Assembly: GCF_000328705.1 (NCBI RefSeq)
Contig: NC_019673.1
Span: 3,286,001 to 3,350,000, forward strand
Length of the DNA stretch: 64,000 bases
Direction of reading: 5' to 3'
Source: Saccharothrix espanaensis DSM 44229
GTDB taxonomy: Bacteria; Actinomycetota; Actinomycetes; Mycobacteriales; Pseudonocardiaceae
Part shown: piece by piece, positions 29,104-41,215 of the stretch
Numbering within the stretch: the stretch's first letter is position 1
How the letters are laid out: each line of letters starts with the position of its first letter
Made by a program: the position numbers and the translations under genes
The notes under the pieces: generated by a model
What the model saw: only the letters and a program-made list of their open reading frames with translations
Databases searched by the model: none
What the model was told of the DNA's origin: nothing

Positions 29104-29991
29104 TCAGCCGTGCAGGTCGCGGTACGCCTCTGCCGCACCGGGGTGCAGGGGGAGGTCTGCTGTGCCGATCAGGCTGCGGACGTCGAGGAACTGGGTGCCC
29201 AGAGCCTGTTCGGGTACCAGGGCGGCGGCTTTGCCGACCAGTGTCCGGGTGACGGCCGCGGCTACGTCGTCGGGCAGGGAAGCTCGGCACACCAACAGGT
29301 TCGCCACGCCGATGGTGGACACCTCGTGGGTCGCGCCGTACACGCCGGCCGGTACCGGGACCTGTTCGTAGACCGAGCCGTGGGCCGTGCGCAGGCCGGG
29401 CAGGAGGTCGGCCAGGGGCAGCAGGCGGATGTCGGGCAGTTGCGCCAGGATCGGGGTCGGCACTCCGCCGGACCACAGCAGGGCGTCGATCCGCCGCTCC
29501 ACCAACGCCGCCACTGCCTCGGCCAGCCGCAGGTGCTCGACCCGCACCGAGGCCGCCAGGCCCGCCGTGCCGAGCATCCGCTCCCCGGACAGCGACGCGC
29601 CGGAGCCCGCCGCGCCCAGCGACACCACGCGCCCGGCGAGGTCCGCGACGCGGCGGGCCGGGTCGTCCGCGCGCACCACGAGTTGCAGGTAGTTCTCGTA
29701 CACCCGGCCCAGCGCCCGCAGGTCCAGCGCCGGGTCGGCCGCGCCGGTCGCGTCGGCCAGGGTCAGCGCGACCTGCGCGGCACCGGAGCCGAGCAGGGCG
29801 AGGTTCGCCAGGCTGCCCTGGGTCTCCACGACCCGGCTGGGCGGGTCGAGCTGCCCGGCCAGCAGGGTGGCGAAGTCGAAGTACATCCCGCCGCGCTCGC
29901 CCGCCGCGACGGACAGCTCGCCGGCCCGACCGGTGGTCGCGCAGCCGCCGACGCACCCGAGCACACCCAGCAGGAAGACCCGGCGGTTCAC
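29104..29991 (-). CDS. TAXI-family solute-binding lipoprotein
   Basis: 295 residues, GTG start at 29991. The N-terminus RRVFLLGVLGCVGGC is a lipoprotein signal. The body matches TAXI/Trap periplasmic receptors: GGMYFDFATLLAGQL near 35-49, VVETQGSLANLALLGSGAAQ, YENYLQLVVR, and ASLSGERML. Such proteins normally serve TRAP transporters, but no TRAP membrane subunits are near. It is coupled by GTGA to a histidine kinase and response regulator, so it may act as a ligand-sensing accessory for that kinase. Confidence 0.85.
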   Translation of the reverse strand: MNRRVFLLGVLGCVGGCATTGRAGELSVAAGERGGMYFDFATLLAGQLDPPSRVVETQGSLANLALLGSGAAQVALTLADATGAADPALDLRALGRVYENYLQLVVRADDPARRVADLAGRVVSLGAAGSGASLSGERMLGTAGLAASVRVEHLRLAEAVAALVERRIDALLWSGGVPTPILAQLPDIRLLPLADLLPGLRTAHGSVYEQVPVPAGVYGATHEVSTIGVANLLVCRASLPDDVAAAVTRTLVGKAAALVPEQALGTQFLDVRSLIGTADLPLHPGAAEAYRDLHG

Positions 29992-31346
29992 AGGGCCGGC
30001 TCCAGCGGCAGCACCAGACGGGCCACCAGACCGTCCACAGAGGACAGTTCGAGCGCGCCGCCGCGGGCGCGCGCCAGCCGGTCCGCGATGGCCAGGCCGA
30101 GCCCGGTGCCGGCGCGGTCCGACCGGCCGCGCCAGAACCTCGACGTGGCCAGGGCAAGCTCCTCGGCACCGAGGCCGGGCCCGTCGTCGGACACCTCGAC
30201 CCAGCCGACGCCCGCCGCGCGGTCCGCGCCCAACGCCACCCGCACCGCACCGCCGCCGTACTTGATCGCGTTGTCCAGCAACACGTCCAGCACCTGGGCC
30301 AGGTCCGCCTCCGGGCACCGGACCAGCACCGCGAGCGGCGGCACGGCCGGCACCGGCACCTGCCAGAAGTCCGCCCGGTCCGCCGCCACCACGCCCACGT
30401 CGGCCAGGTCCGGGGCCCGCCCGCCGGCCGCGACCTCGGTGGCCGTGCTCTCCGCCGTCGCCAGCGCCAACAGCCCGTCCAGCAGCGATTCCAGCCGTTC
30501 GATCTCGGCCACGCCCGCGTCGTAGGCGCGCACGCCGTCGGGTTTCACCTGGCCGCCCAACGTGTCCATCCGCAGCCGCAACGCGGCCATCGGGTTGCGC
30601 AACTGGTGCGAGGTGTCGGCGATCAGCCGCCGCTGCTGGTCGGCGGCCTCGGTCACGGCGTCGGACATCCGGTTGAACGACTCGGACAGCTCCCGCACCT
30701 CCGGCGGCCCGCTGCGCTCCGGCACGTGCGCCCGCCGTTCGCCGGCGGCCACCGCCCGCACCCCGACGGCCAGCTCCGCCAGCGGTTCGAGCAGCCAGCG
30801 CGCCACCGCGAGCACCAGCAGCACCGAGCCGACACCGGCGGCCAGCGCGCCCGCCAGCACCCACAGCCACCGCCGCGCCACGTCCGACGCCGCCCGGTCG
30901 ACCGACGCGCGCAGCACCACCGCGCCCGCGACCCGCGTGCCGGTCCCCACCGGTCGGGCGAACACCACCGTCCCGGACGACCACGGCGTCACCGTCGGCA
31001 CGGTCGGCGCGTGCTGGTTGCGCAGCGCCGCGTCCAGCACGTCGGCCAGCGCTGGGTCGTCGGCGGCGATCCCGGCCCGCGCCACGGGCCGCCGCCGCGC
31101 GTCCACCACCAGGACGGGCTCGCCGTAGAGCCGCACGTACGCCTCGACCTCGTCGACCAGCGCCGCTGTGCTGCCGGCGGCCTCGGCCTGCTGCGCCAGC
31201 GCGGCGAACCGGTCCAGTTCGGCGGTCCGGTCTATCACGAACCGCTGCGTGCGCTCGGTGGCCGTGGAGGCCAGCAGCGGCACGGCGAACGCGGTCACGG
31301 CCGCCGCCGAGAACAGCAGCAGCACCAGCAGGAGTCGGCGGCGCAC
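29988..31346 (-). CDS. Sensor histidine kinase
   Basis: 452 residues. TM1 at 4-25, an extracytoplasmic sensor region (~26-165), TM2 near 168-190, HAMP, H-box DTSHQLRNPMAALRLRMD near 240, N-box LLDNAIKYG, G1 VSDDGPGLG and G2 GTGLGLAI. All ATP-site motifs are intact. GTG start directly after the regulator's TAG. The lipoprotein gene overlaps its end. Signal unknown. Confidence 0.93.
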   Translation of the reverse strand: MRRRLLLVLLLFSAAAVTAFAVPLLASTATERTQRFVIDRTAELDRFAALAQQAEAAGSTAALVDEVEAYVRLYGEPVLVVDARRRPVARAGIAADDPALADVLDAALRNQHAPTVPTVTPWSSGTVVFARPVGTGTRVAGAVVLRASVDRAASDVARRWLWVLAGALAAGVGSVLLVLAVARWLLEPLAELAVGVRAVAAGERRAHVPERSGPPEVRELSESFNRMSDAVTEAADQQRRLIADTSHQLRNPMAALRLRMDTLGGQVKPDGVRAYDAGVAEIERLESLLDGLLALATAESTATEVAAGGRAPDLADVGVVAADRADFWQVPVPAVPPLAVLVRCPEADLAQVLDVLLDNAIKYGGGAVRVALGADRAAGVGWVEVSDDGPGLGAEELALATSRFWRGRSDRAGTGLGLAIADRLARARGGALELSSVDGLVARLVLPLEPAL

Positions 31347-32003
31347 CTAGTCACCGAGCCGGTAGCCGAAACCGCGGATGGTGGTCAGCAGGCCGGGGCG
31401 GTCCAGCTTCGCGCGCAGCCCGGCCAGGTGCACGTCCAGCGACCGCGACACCGCCAGGTACGCGTCGCCCCACACCTCGTCCATCAACTGCTGCCGGCTC
31501 ACCGCCGTGCCCGCCCGGCACGCCAGCGCCGCCAGCACCTCGAACTCCTTGGTGGTCAACGTGACCTCCCGGCCGGCCGCGGTGACCCGGCGGGCCTCCA
31601 GGTCGATCTCCACGTCGGCCACCCGGACCAGCCGGTCGGCCGGTCCCAGTCGGGCGGTGCGCCGCAGCACCGCGTCCATCCGGGCCAGCAGCTCGCCCAG
31701 CCGGACGGGTTTGACCAGGTAGTCGTCCGCGCCGAGGCGTAAGCCGCGCACGATGGACCGCTCGTCGCCGCGCGCGGTCAGCACCAGGACCGGGGTCCGC
31801 GCGACCTTGCGGATCTTGCGCAGCACCTCCAGCCCGTCGGTGTCGGGCAGGCCCAGGTCGAGCAGCAGCAGGTCGAAGTCCCGGTGGCGGAGCAGCGCGT
31901 CCGCGCCCCGGGCGACCCGGCGGGGGCGGTGCCCGTGCGCCTCCAGCGCCTCCACCAGGGCGTCGGCGACCCCGTCGTCGTCCTCGACCAGCAGCACCCG
32001 CAC
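31347..32003 (-). CDS. OmpR-family response regulator
   Basis: 218 residues. Receiver domain with acidic pocket LLVEDDDG, phospho-acceptor aspartate in LLLLDLGLPDTDG (~residue 50), and K in LVKPVRLGEL. The Trans_Reg_C winged helix follows (TLTTKEFEVLAALACRAG, VSRSLDVHLAGLRAKL, TIRGFGYRL). GTG at 32003 follows a GAGGGGG site. First gene of the regulator-kinase-TAXI lipoprotein operon. Confidence 0.94.
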   Translation of the reverse strand: MRVLLVEDDDGVADALVEALEAHGHRPRRVARGADALLRHRDFDLLLLDLGLPDTDGLEVLRKIRKVARTPVLVLTARGDERSIVRGLRLGADDYLVKPVRLGELLARMDAVLRRTARLGPADRLVRVADVEIDLEARRVTAAGREVTLTTKEFEVLAALACRAGTAVSRQQLMDEVWGDAYLAVSRSLDVHLAGLRAKLDRPGLLTTIRGFGYRLGD

Positions 32004-32054
32004 GGGCCACCCCCTCGACCGGTAGCGGCGATTATGGCCCTCGCGGTGTAGAAA

Positions 32055-32786
32055 ATGCTCGTGAGCATCGAAGACCGCGTGCCCGCCTCCCAGTTGGACG
32101 AGGCCAGCGAGGCGCTGGAGCAACTGGCCGGCGTGCTCGCCGACGAGCAATCGCTGGACGAGGTGTTGCAGCAACTGGTCGAGTCGGCGTCCCGGGTGAT
32201 CCCGGACGCGGAGAACGTCTCGGTGACCGTCGTCGGGCCGGAAGGCGCGAGCACCGCCGCCGCGACCGACCAGCGGGTGGTCGCCATCGACACCGACCAG
32301 TACGCCGCCGGGCAGGGACCCTGCCTGGAGGCGGCGAAGACGCTGCGGCCGGTGCGGGTCGCGGTCGAGAGCGGCCGGGAGAAGTGGCCGGAGTTCGCGG
32401 CGGCCGCGGAGCAGGCGGGGGTGCAGGCGTACCTGTCCGCGCCGCTGGTGGTGGAAGGCGGCGTGCTGGGCGCGCTGAACCTGTACAGCTCGGTCGAGGC
32501 CGCGTTCGACCCGTTCGACGAAGCTCTGCTGCGGCTGTTCACCACGGCGTCGGCGGCCTCGATCACCGGGTTCCGCCGCTACGAGCGGTCACGCACGCTG
32601 GTGACGAACCTGGAGCGCGCGCTGGAGTCGCGCGGCGAGATCGACCAGGCGAAGGGGGTGCTCATGGCGGCGCACGGGATCACCGCGGCCGAGGCGTTCC
32701 AGCGGCTGGTCGAGGAGTCGCAGACGCACAACACCAAGCTGCGGGTCGTCGCCCGGAACCTGCTCGACTCGGTCCGCAGACCCTGA
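32055..32786 (+). CDS. GAF-ANTAR antitermination regulator
   Basis: 243 residues. A GAF domain (~25-170; GQGPCLEAAKTLRPVRV, LSAPLVVEGGVLGALNLYS) is followed by an ANTAR RNA-binding domain (~185-240; RGEIDQAKGVLMAAHGI, AFQRLVEESQTHNTKLR). ANTAR proteins bind paired hairpins in nascent RNA to block termination. No such paired-hexaloop target was seen nearby. The start could be ATG 32055 or GTG 32061. Divergent from the two-component operon. Confidence 0.9.
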   Translation: MLVSIEDRVPASQLDEASEALEQLAGVLADEQSLDEVLQQLVESASRVIPDAENVSVTVVGPEGASTAAATDQRVVAIDTDQYAAGQGPCLEAAKTLRPVRVAVESGREKWPEFAAAAEQAGVQAYLSAPLVVEGGVLGALNLYSSVEAAFDPFDEALLRLFTTASAASITGFRRYERSRTLVTNLERALESRGEIDQAKGVLMAAHGITAAEAFQRLVEESQTHNTKLRVVARNLLDSVRRP

Positions 32787-32968
32787 GGATTTCATTCCCG
32801 TGACCATCACCCGCTCCGAGTCGAGTTTTCGCCGGAGCTTTCAACGGATGTTCCCAACGGCAAGGGCAGTCGCGGGCTGCGCACCGACGACTTGGCGTTG
32901 ACCTGCGAGATCGTCGTCGCCGACGCCGAGAAGGTCGCCCATCTGCCGCGCTGGTGCCGTGACCCCCG

Positions 32969-34246
32969 TCAGACGGACGGGGCCTCCTCGGTGTCGTCCT
33001 CGGCGAGGATGGCGACCATCTCGTCCGGGATCCAGAACTCGTCCGCTTTGACCCCGCTCAGGTAGTACGGGGTGAGCGCGGCCTCGACACCGGCGGCGAC
33101 CAGGCCGACCGCTTGGAGGTCGTTGGTGATCCGGGCGGTCGGCTTGGTGAAGCCGGTGAGGTTGCGCTCCGGGTCGAAGTTCCCGAGCCGGTAGACGGCG
33201 TCGCGGTCGACCCGGCCGCCGTTCGCCGCTGCCGCGCGGATCACGTCGGCTTGCACGCGCCCTTCCGCGTCCAACCGGCTGAGCAGGGCGAACACCCCGC
33301 GCGGCGTCCACAGCGGGCGGTCCTGGGTCTCCCGGCTCACCCGGTCCACGTCGGCGACCGACCCGCTGGCGACCTCGAACTCCAGCGCCTTCGCCCGCCG
33401 CAGGAGGTCCGCCGGCCGCAGCATGAACAGCCGGCGCCCGCCCAGCGCGGCGAACTCGTCGGCCAGTTCGATGCGCGGACCGAGGAACTCCGACCGGTGC
33501 CGCCACCACCAGTCCTCCTTCTCGTCACCGGTGACCAGCAGCAGGTCGGCGTCGCGCCGCGCGGCCTCCTGGACGGCCTGGGACCAGACCAGGTAGTCGC
33601 CCGCCGCGCCTTCCGGCAGCTCCGACCCGAGCTTCTTGGAGTCGAGGTAGCCCGGCGGCTCGTCGTCGGCCACCCGGCGGTTGCCCTCCGCCACCAGCCG
33701 CTGCCACTCCTCGTCGTCGGGCCGGCCGCCGACCTTCCCGCGCAGCAGGGATTCGAGGCTGTGCAGCACCGGGTCGTCGGCGGGCTTGCCGACCACGGCC
33801 GGTGACGACGGGGTGTGCGCCCGCACGGCCTTCTCGACGTCGGCGAACAGCCCCCGCACCCGCTCGGCGAGCGAGTCCAGCTCCGGGACCGGGATCGCGG
33901 TCGCCTTGGCCCACTGGTCCAGCGCGTTCTTCGCCGCCCGCTGCTGCTTGCCGAGCGCGTCGAGGAGCTGGTCACCGGCCGACGCCCGGCCCGACAGCAC
34001 GGTCAGCCGGCTGCGCCAGAACTCCCGCATCACCTGGTGCGGCACCCACAGCCGGTCGCCCAGGCGGGCCAGCACGCCCAGCAGGTCGTCGCGGGTCGAT
34101 TCGTTGTACCGGTACAGGTTGAGCAGCACGTTCGCGTCGACCACGACCAGCGCGCCGCCCAGCGCGCCGTCGAGTTCGTGGTCCGCGGGCACGCGGTGGC
34201 CGGGGAACTCGTCGTAGATACCCATCATCGAGGGCTGCTCGTCCAT
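32969..34246 (-). CDS. PIN-like (DUF4935) nuclease domain protein
   Basis: 425 residues. Residues ~33-260 are a PIN-like domain: VVVDANVLLNLYRYNESTRD, a conserved E in VMREFWRSRL, and DADLLLVTGDEKEDWWW for the later acidic residues. The C-terminal ~120 residues (TPRGVFALLSRLDAEGRVQ, RNLTGFTKPTARITNDLQ) suggest a winged-helix region. Proteins of this kind are probably RNases and occur in defence contexts, but nothing adjacent proves such a role. ATG preceded by GGAG. Confidence 0.8.
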   Translation of the reverse strand: MDEQPSMMGIYDEFPGHRVPADHELDGALGGALVVVDANVLLNLYRYNESTRDDLLGVLARLGDRLWVPHQVMREFWRSRLTVLSGRASAGDQLLDALGKQQRAAKNALDQWAKATAIPVPELDSLAERVRGLFADVEKAVRAHTPSSPAVVGKPADDPVLHSLESLLRGKVGGRPDDEEWQRLVAEGNRRVADDEPPGYLDSKKLGSELPEGAAGDYLVWSQAVQEAARRDADLLLVTGDEKEDWWWRHRSEFLGPRIELADEFAALGGRRLFMLRPADLLRRAKALEFEVASGSVADVDRVSRETQDRPLWTPRGVFALLSRLDAEGRVQADVIRAAAANGGRVDRDAVYRLGNFDPERNLTGFTKPTARITNDLQAVGLVAAGVEAALTPYYLSGVKADEFWIPDEMVAILAEDDTEEAPSV

Positions 34247-34402
34247 GCCACTCCACGTCCGGTGTCCGTCCGCCCTCCCGGCGGGCGACTACCTCCCGTT
34301 GATCGGGGAAGGCTCGCGGTGCGTTGCGCGGCCGGGCGAAGGGCACCCGTTCGGCCCAGTCCCGGACGTCGGCGTGCTCGGTTTCGGACGGGCTCGGTGG
34401 GC

Positions 34403-34777
34403 TCAGTCCCGGACGGGTTCCAGGTAGAGCCACCGGCCGTCGTCGCGGACGAAGCGGCTGTTCTCGTGGAGTTCTTCCCGCCGGCCCTGCCACCGGTAGA
34501 TCGCGCGGAACTCGACCGTGCCCGTCGTGTGCAGCAGACCGCCGCCGGTGCGGGCCAGCACCTCCAGCCGCAGCCACTTCTGGTCCGGGTCCAGGTCGAG
34601 TTCACCCGGACGGGTGGTCGGGTGCCACGTCGACAGCAGGTACGGCTCGTCCGCCACGGCGAACGCCGCGTACCGCGACCGCATCAGCGCCTCCGCCGTG
34701 GGCGCGGTCTTCAGCCCGGAGTGCAACGCGCCGCAGCACGTCTCGTACGGCTCACCCAACCCGCACGGGCACGTCAC
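34403..34777 (-). CDS. YchJ-family (UPF0225) protein
   Basis: 124 residues from GTG 34777. Starts with a SEC-C-like zinc motif CPCGLGEPYETCCG, followed by EALMRSRYAAFAVADEPYLLSTWHP and FVRDDGRWLYLEP, the YchJ signature. Function unknown. GTGA overlap with the small upstream gene. Confidence 0.88.
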   Translation of the reverse strand: MTCPCGLGEPYETCCGALHSGLKTAPTAEALMRSRYAAFAVADEPYLLSTWHPTTRPGELDLDPDQKWLRLEVLARTGGGLLHTTGTVEFRAIYRWQGRREELHENSRFVRDDGRWLYLEPVRD

Positions 34778-34956
34778 GGCCGCTCCACCTCGCACGCCGA
34801 CCGCTCCGACCGGGAGAAGCGCAGCCACCGCAGCGCGGCCTCCGCCGAGGCGTCACCGCCCGCCGCGGCCGCCGTCAGCTCCGCGTGCGCCTGGTAGCGC
34901 ACGTCCGCGGCGGCGTCCGGATCCGTCAGCACGGCCACGGCCTCGTCAGGGGTCAC
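34774..34956 (-). CDS. Small hypothetical protein upstream of YchJ
   Basis: About 60 residues, starting V-T-P-D-E-A-V-A-V-L-T-D-P. Acidic and helical, ending in RFSRSERSACEVERP. GTG 34956 is preferred over GTG 34962 because a TATCCT -10 box lies 7 nt upstream with no Shine-Dalgarno site. It forms a two-gene unit with YchJ. Homologues are not recognised. Confidence 0.5.
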   Translation of the reverse strand: MTPDEAVAVLTDPDAAADVRYQAHAELTAAAAGGDASAEAALRWLRFSRSERSACEVERP

Positions 34957-34963
34957 GCGCACC

Positions 34964-34993
34964 AGGATAGGGAAACCCCGGCCCCATTACCCT
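34964..34993. promoter_or_regulatory. Back-to-back leaderless promoters (YchJ pair / cutA)
   Basis: TATCCT on the minus strand (34964-34969) and TACCCT on the plus strand (34988-34993) each stand exactly 7 nt from a start codon, GTG 34956 and ATG 35001. Only 44 bp separate the two divergent starts. Confidence 0.45.
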
Positions 34994-35000
34994 GCCGAGG

Positions 35001-35301
35001 ATGAGCGACAACCACGTGGTGGTGATCACGACCACCGACAGCGAGGACGCCGCCGCCACCCTGGCCCGCGCCGTCGTGGACGAACGCCTGGCTGCCTGCG
35101 TGCAAATCAGCGCCCCGGTCCGCAGCATCTACCGCTGGGACGGTGCCATCCACGACGACCGGGAGTGGCAGCTCTGGATCAAGACCACCTACGACCGCCT
35201 GGACGAGCTGACCGGGTTCATCGAGGCCAACCACAGCTACGACACGCCCGAGGTGCTCGCCCTGCCCGTGCTCGGCGGCAGCCCCGACTACCTGGCCTGG
35301 C

Positions 35302-35321
<20 letters not shown>
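35001..35321 (+). CDS. cutA: CutA-like divalent cation tolerance protein
   Basis: 106 residues, the normal CutA1 length. Motifs VVITTTDSEDAAATLARAVV, LAACVQISAPVRSIYRWDG and KTTYDRLDELTGFIEANHSY are characteristic of this trimeric ferredoxin-like protein linked to copper and other divalent-metal tolerance. Its 3' end overlaps that of the converging oxidase gene by 20 nt. Confidence 0.93.
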
Positions 35322-38760
<3,439 letters not shown>

Positions 38761-38815
38761 GGCGCCGGGGCGCTCCGGCACCGACCGCACAACACAACTC
38801 TCGGAGGAAACACAC

Positions 38816-39583
38816 GTGACGGGTCTGCTCGAAGGCAAGCGGCTGCTGATCACCGGGGTGATCACCGACGCGTCGATCGCCTTCCACGTGGCCAAGGTCG
38901 CCCAGGAGCAGGGTGCCCAGGTGGTGCTCACCGGGTTCGGCCGGATGAGCCTGGTGGAGCGGATCGCGAAGCGGCTGCCGCGGCCCGCCCCGGTGGTGGA
39001 GCTGGACGTGCAGAACCAGGAGCACCTGGACACGCTGGCCGACCGCGTGCGCGAGCACGTCGACGGCCTCGACGGCGTGGTGCACGCGATCGGCTACGCG
39101 CCGCCGTCGTGCCTGGGCGCGCCGTTCATGGACGCGCCGTGGGAGGACGTGGCGACCGCCATGCACATCTCCGCGTACTCGTACAAGGCGCTGGTGCAGG
39201 CCACGCTGCCGCTGATGGGGCGCGGCGCGTCGGTGGTGGGCCTGGACTTCGACGCCCGCCAGGCGTGGCCCGCCTACAACTGGATGGGCGCGGCCAAGGC
39301 GGCGTTCGAGTCGGTCAACCGCTACATGGCGCGTGACCTCGGCCCGCAGGGCATCCGGGTGAACCTGATCTCGGCCGGCCCGGTGCGCACCATGGCGGCG
39401 AAGTCCATCCCCGGCTTCTCCGACCTGGAGGCGATGTGGGGCGAGAAGGCCCCGCTCGGCTGGGACGTCAACGACCCGACGCCGGTCGCCCAGTCGGTCT
39501 GCGGCCTGCTGTCCGACTTCTTCCCGGCGACCACCGGCTCGATGGTGTTCGTCGACGGCGGCGTGCACTTCCTGGGCCTCTGA
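38816..39583 (+). CDS. inhA: Enoyl-ACP reductase (InhA/FabI)
   Basis: 255 residues. GVITDASIAFHVAKVAQEQG (residues 14-33) binds NADH, Tyr154 and Lys161 of YNWMGAAK are catalytic with InhA spacing, and SAGPVRTMAAKSIPGF covers the substrate loop. Reduces the enoyl-ACP double bond; in mycobacteria it is the isoniazid target. GTG follows CGGAGG. Cotranscribed with fabG (55-nt gap) and ended by two hairpins. Confidence 0.95.
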   Translation: MTGLLEGKRLLITGVITDASIAFHVAKVAQEQGAQVVLTGFGRMSLVERIAKRLPRPAPVVELDVQNQEHLDTLADRVREHVDGLDGVVHAIGYAPPSCLGAPFMDAPWEDVATAMHISAYSYKALVQATLPLMGRGASVVGLDFDARQAWPAYNWMGAAKAAFESVNRYMARDLGPQGIRVNLISAGPVRTMAAKSIPGFSDLEAMWGEKAPLGWDVNDPTPVAQSVCGLLSDFFPATTGSMVFVDGGVHFLGL

Positions 39584-39624
39584 CCAGGGCCTGACCCCGG
39601 CTCCGGCCGGGGCGCGGCCACCCG

Positions 39625-39660
39625 ACCGGGTCGGCGTGCCGTTGATCACGCCGACCCGGT
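39625..39660 (+). terminator. Terminator after fabG-inhA
   Basis: Perfect 14-bp stem (ACCGGGTCGGCGTG at 39625-39638 against 39647-39660) with an 8-nt loop. A smaller hairpin (CCCCGGC/GCCGGGG) precedes it around 39595-39612. It separates inhA from the ferrochelatase gene. Confidence 0.8.
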
Positions 39661-39696
39661 TGTGCGGTCGCCGGCGGCCGGGGCGAGGATGTCCGG

Positions 39697-40713
39697 GTGA
39701 GTTACGACGCGCTGCTCTGGCTGTCCTTCGGGGGACCGGAAGGACCGGAAGACGTCCGCCCCTTCCTGGAGAACGTGACCCGCGGCCGGGGTGTGCCGCC
39801 TGAACGCCTGGACGAGGTCGAGCAGCACTACCAGCACTTCGGCGGCGTCTCGCCGATCAACGCCCTCAACCGGGCCGCGATCGCGGCCGTCGAGGACCTG
39901 ATCGACCTGCCGGTGTACTTCGGCAACCGCAACTGGCACCCGATGGTCGAGGACACCCTCGCCGAGATGAAGGCGGCCGGGGTGCGGCGCGCGCTGGTGT
40001 TCCCGACCAGCGCGTACGGCGGCTACTCGGCGTGCCGGCAGTACGACGAGGACATCCTGCGCGCCCGCGCCGCCGTGCCGGACGCGCCGGACCTGGTCAA
40101 GCTGCGCCAGTTCTTCGACCACCCGCTGTTCATCGAGTCGTTCGCGGACGCCGTGCGCTCCGCCGCCGCCGAGTTCGCGGAGTACCGCCTGGTGTTCACC
40201 GCGCACTCGGTGCCGATGTCGGCGGACCAGGCCGCCGGACCGCCGGCCGAGGGCGGGCACCGCTACTCCCGGCAGGTGGCCGAGGCGTCCCGGCTGGTCG
40301 CCCGGTCGGTCGGCGTGGACGACTACGACGTGGTGTGGCAGTCGCGCTCGGGCCCGCCGCAGGTGCCGTGGCTGGAGCCGGACATCGTCGACCACGTCGA
40401 CGCCCTGCACGCCAAGGGCGTGGCGAACGTCGTGGTGTGCCCGATCGGGTTCGTCTCCGACCACCTCGAAGTGGTGTGGGACCTGGACACCGAGGCCCGC
40501 GACCGGGCGCTGGAGCACGGGATGGGCTTCGCCCGCGCCGGCACGCCCAACGACGACCCCCGGTTCGCCCGGCTGGTGGCCGAACTGGTCGCCGAGCACG
40601 TCGGCGGCGCGCCGACCCGGAAGCTGTCGGCGTTCCCGGCCTCCGGGTGCACGGTGAACGGCGCGCCGTGCGCGCCGCTGTGCTGCGAGCCGGCGAAGAG
40701 GCCCGCCCGGTGA
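39697..40713 (+). CDS. hemH: Ferrochelatase (coproporphyrin III type in actinobacteria)
   Basis: 338 residues. [19 protein letters not shown] near the N-terminus, catalytic His in VFTAHSVP near 169, [10 protein letters not shown], and a late glutamate in [15 protein letters not shown]-terminal cysteines [13 protein letters not shown] fit the Fe-S ligands known in actinobacterial enzymes. Inserts iron into coproporphyrin III (renamed CpfC) in the haem pathway of these bacteria. GTG follows a GAGG site. It completes the mabA-inhA-hemZ order. Confidence 0.94.
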   Translation: MSYDALLWLSFGGPEGPEDVRPFLENVTRGRGVPPERLDEVEQHYQHFGGVSPINALNRAAIAAVEDLIDLPVYFGNRNWHPMVEDTLAEMKAAGVRRALVFPTSAYGGYSACRQYDEDILRARAAVPDAPDLVKLRQFFDHPLFIESFADAVRSAAAEFAEYRLVFTAHSVPMSADQAAGPPAEGGHRYSRQVAEASRLVARSVGVDDYDVVWQSRSGPPQVPWLEPDIVDHVDALHAKGVANVVVCPIGFVSDHLEVVWDLDTEARDRALEHGMGFARAGTPNDDPRFARLVAELVAEHVGGAPTRKLSAFPASGCTVNGAPCAPLCCEPAKRPAR

Positions 40714-41183
40714 GCGTCGACTTCATGTGGTCGCCGCGCGCGGCGGACTGGCGCGACGCGTTGCGGACCGCCGTGCCGCTGTACCGGTGGGCGCCGTGGT
40801 TCGGGCTGGCGCTGGGCGTGCTCGGGGTGGTCGTGCTGTTCCTCGACATGACCTGGGCGGGCGTGTTCGGCATCGCGCTGGCTGTGATCATCGTCGCACT
40901 GGTGCCGATCGGCACCGCGCTGAACTTCCACAACCACCCGCTCGCGGCGAAGACGGTGACCGGGTCGGCGGACGAGCACTCGCTGCGGATGTCGGTCGGC
41001 GAGGCGGCGCGCAGCGAGCTGGCCTGGGACGAGCTGCCCGGCTGGGCGGAGACGCCGCACGGGTTCGTCCTGCGCACCGGGACGTCGGCGATGTACGCCG
41101 TGCCGCACCGCGCCTTCACCGCACCGGACGACGTCGACCGGTTCCGTTCCCTGCTGGTGGAACACGTCGGCCCGGCGGCCTGA
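40710..41183 (+). CDS. YcxB-like membrane protein
   Basis: 157 residues from GTG 40710, overlapping the hemH stop as GTGA. Two helices ([18 protein letters not shown] and [18 protein letters not shown]) precede a cytoplasmic domain reading [37 protein letters not shown], the pattern of YcxB-like C-terminal domains. Function unknown; coupled to haem synthesis only by position. Confidence 0.75.
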   Translation: MSVDFMWSPRAADWRDALRTAVPLYRWAPWFGLALGVLGVVVLFLDMTWAGVFGIALAVIIVALVPIGTALNFHNHPLAAKTVTGSADEHSLRMSVGEAARSELAWDELPGWAETPHGFVLRTGTSAMYAVPHRAFTAPDDVDRFRSLLVEHVGPAA

Positions 41184-41201
41184 CCGGTCGCGGTGCGCGC
41201 G

Positions 41202-41207
41202 TAACCT
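41202..41207 (+). promoter_or_regulatory. -10 box of a likely leaderless promoter
   Basis: TAACCT lies 8 nt before GTG 41216, with no Shine-Dalgarno site between. Confidence 0.35.
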
Positions 41208-41215
41208 TGGCGAGC

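Noticed and set aside
32820-32968. Possible short gene tail on the plus strand reading LALTCEIVVADAEKVAHLPR
   Set aside because: It looks protein-like over ~50 residues but has no start, no recognised family, and runs into the 3' end of the PIN gene; noted only as a possible remnant.
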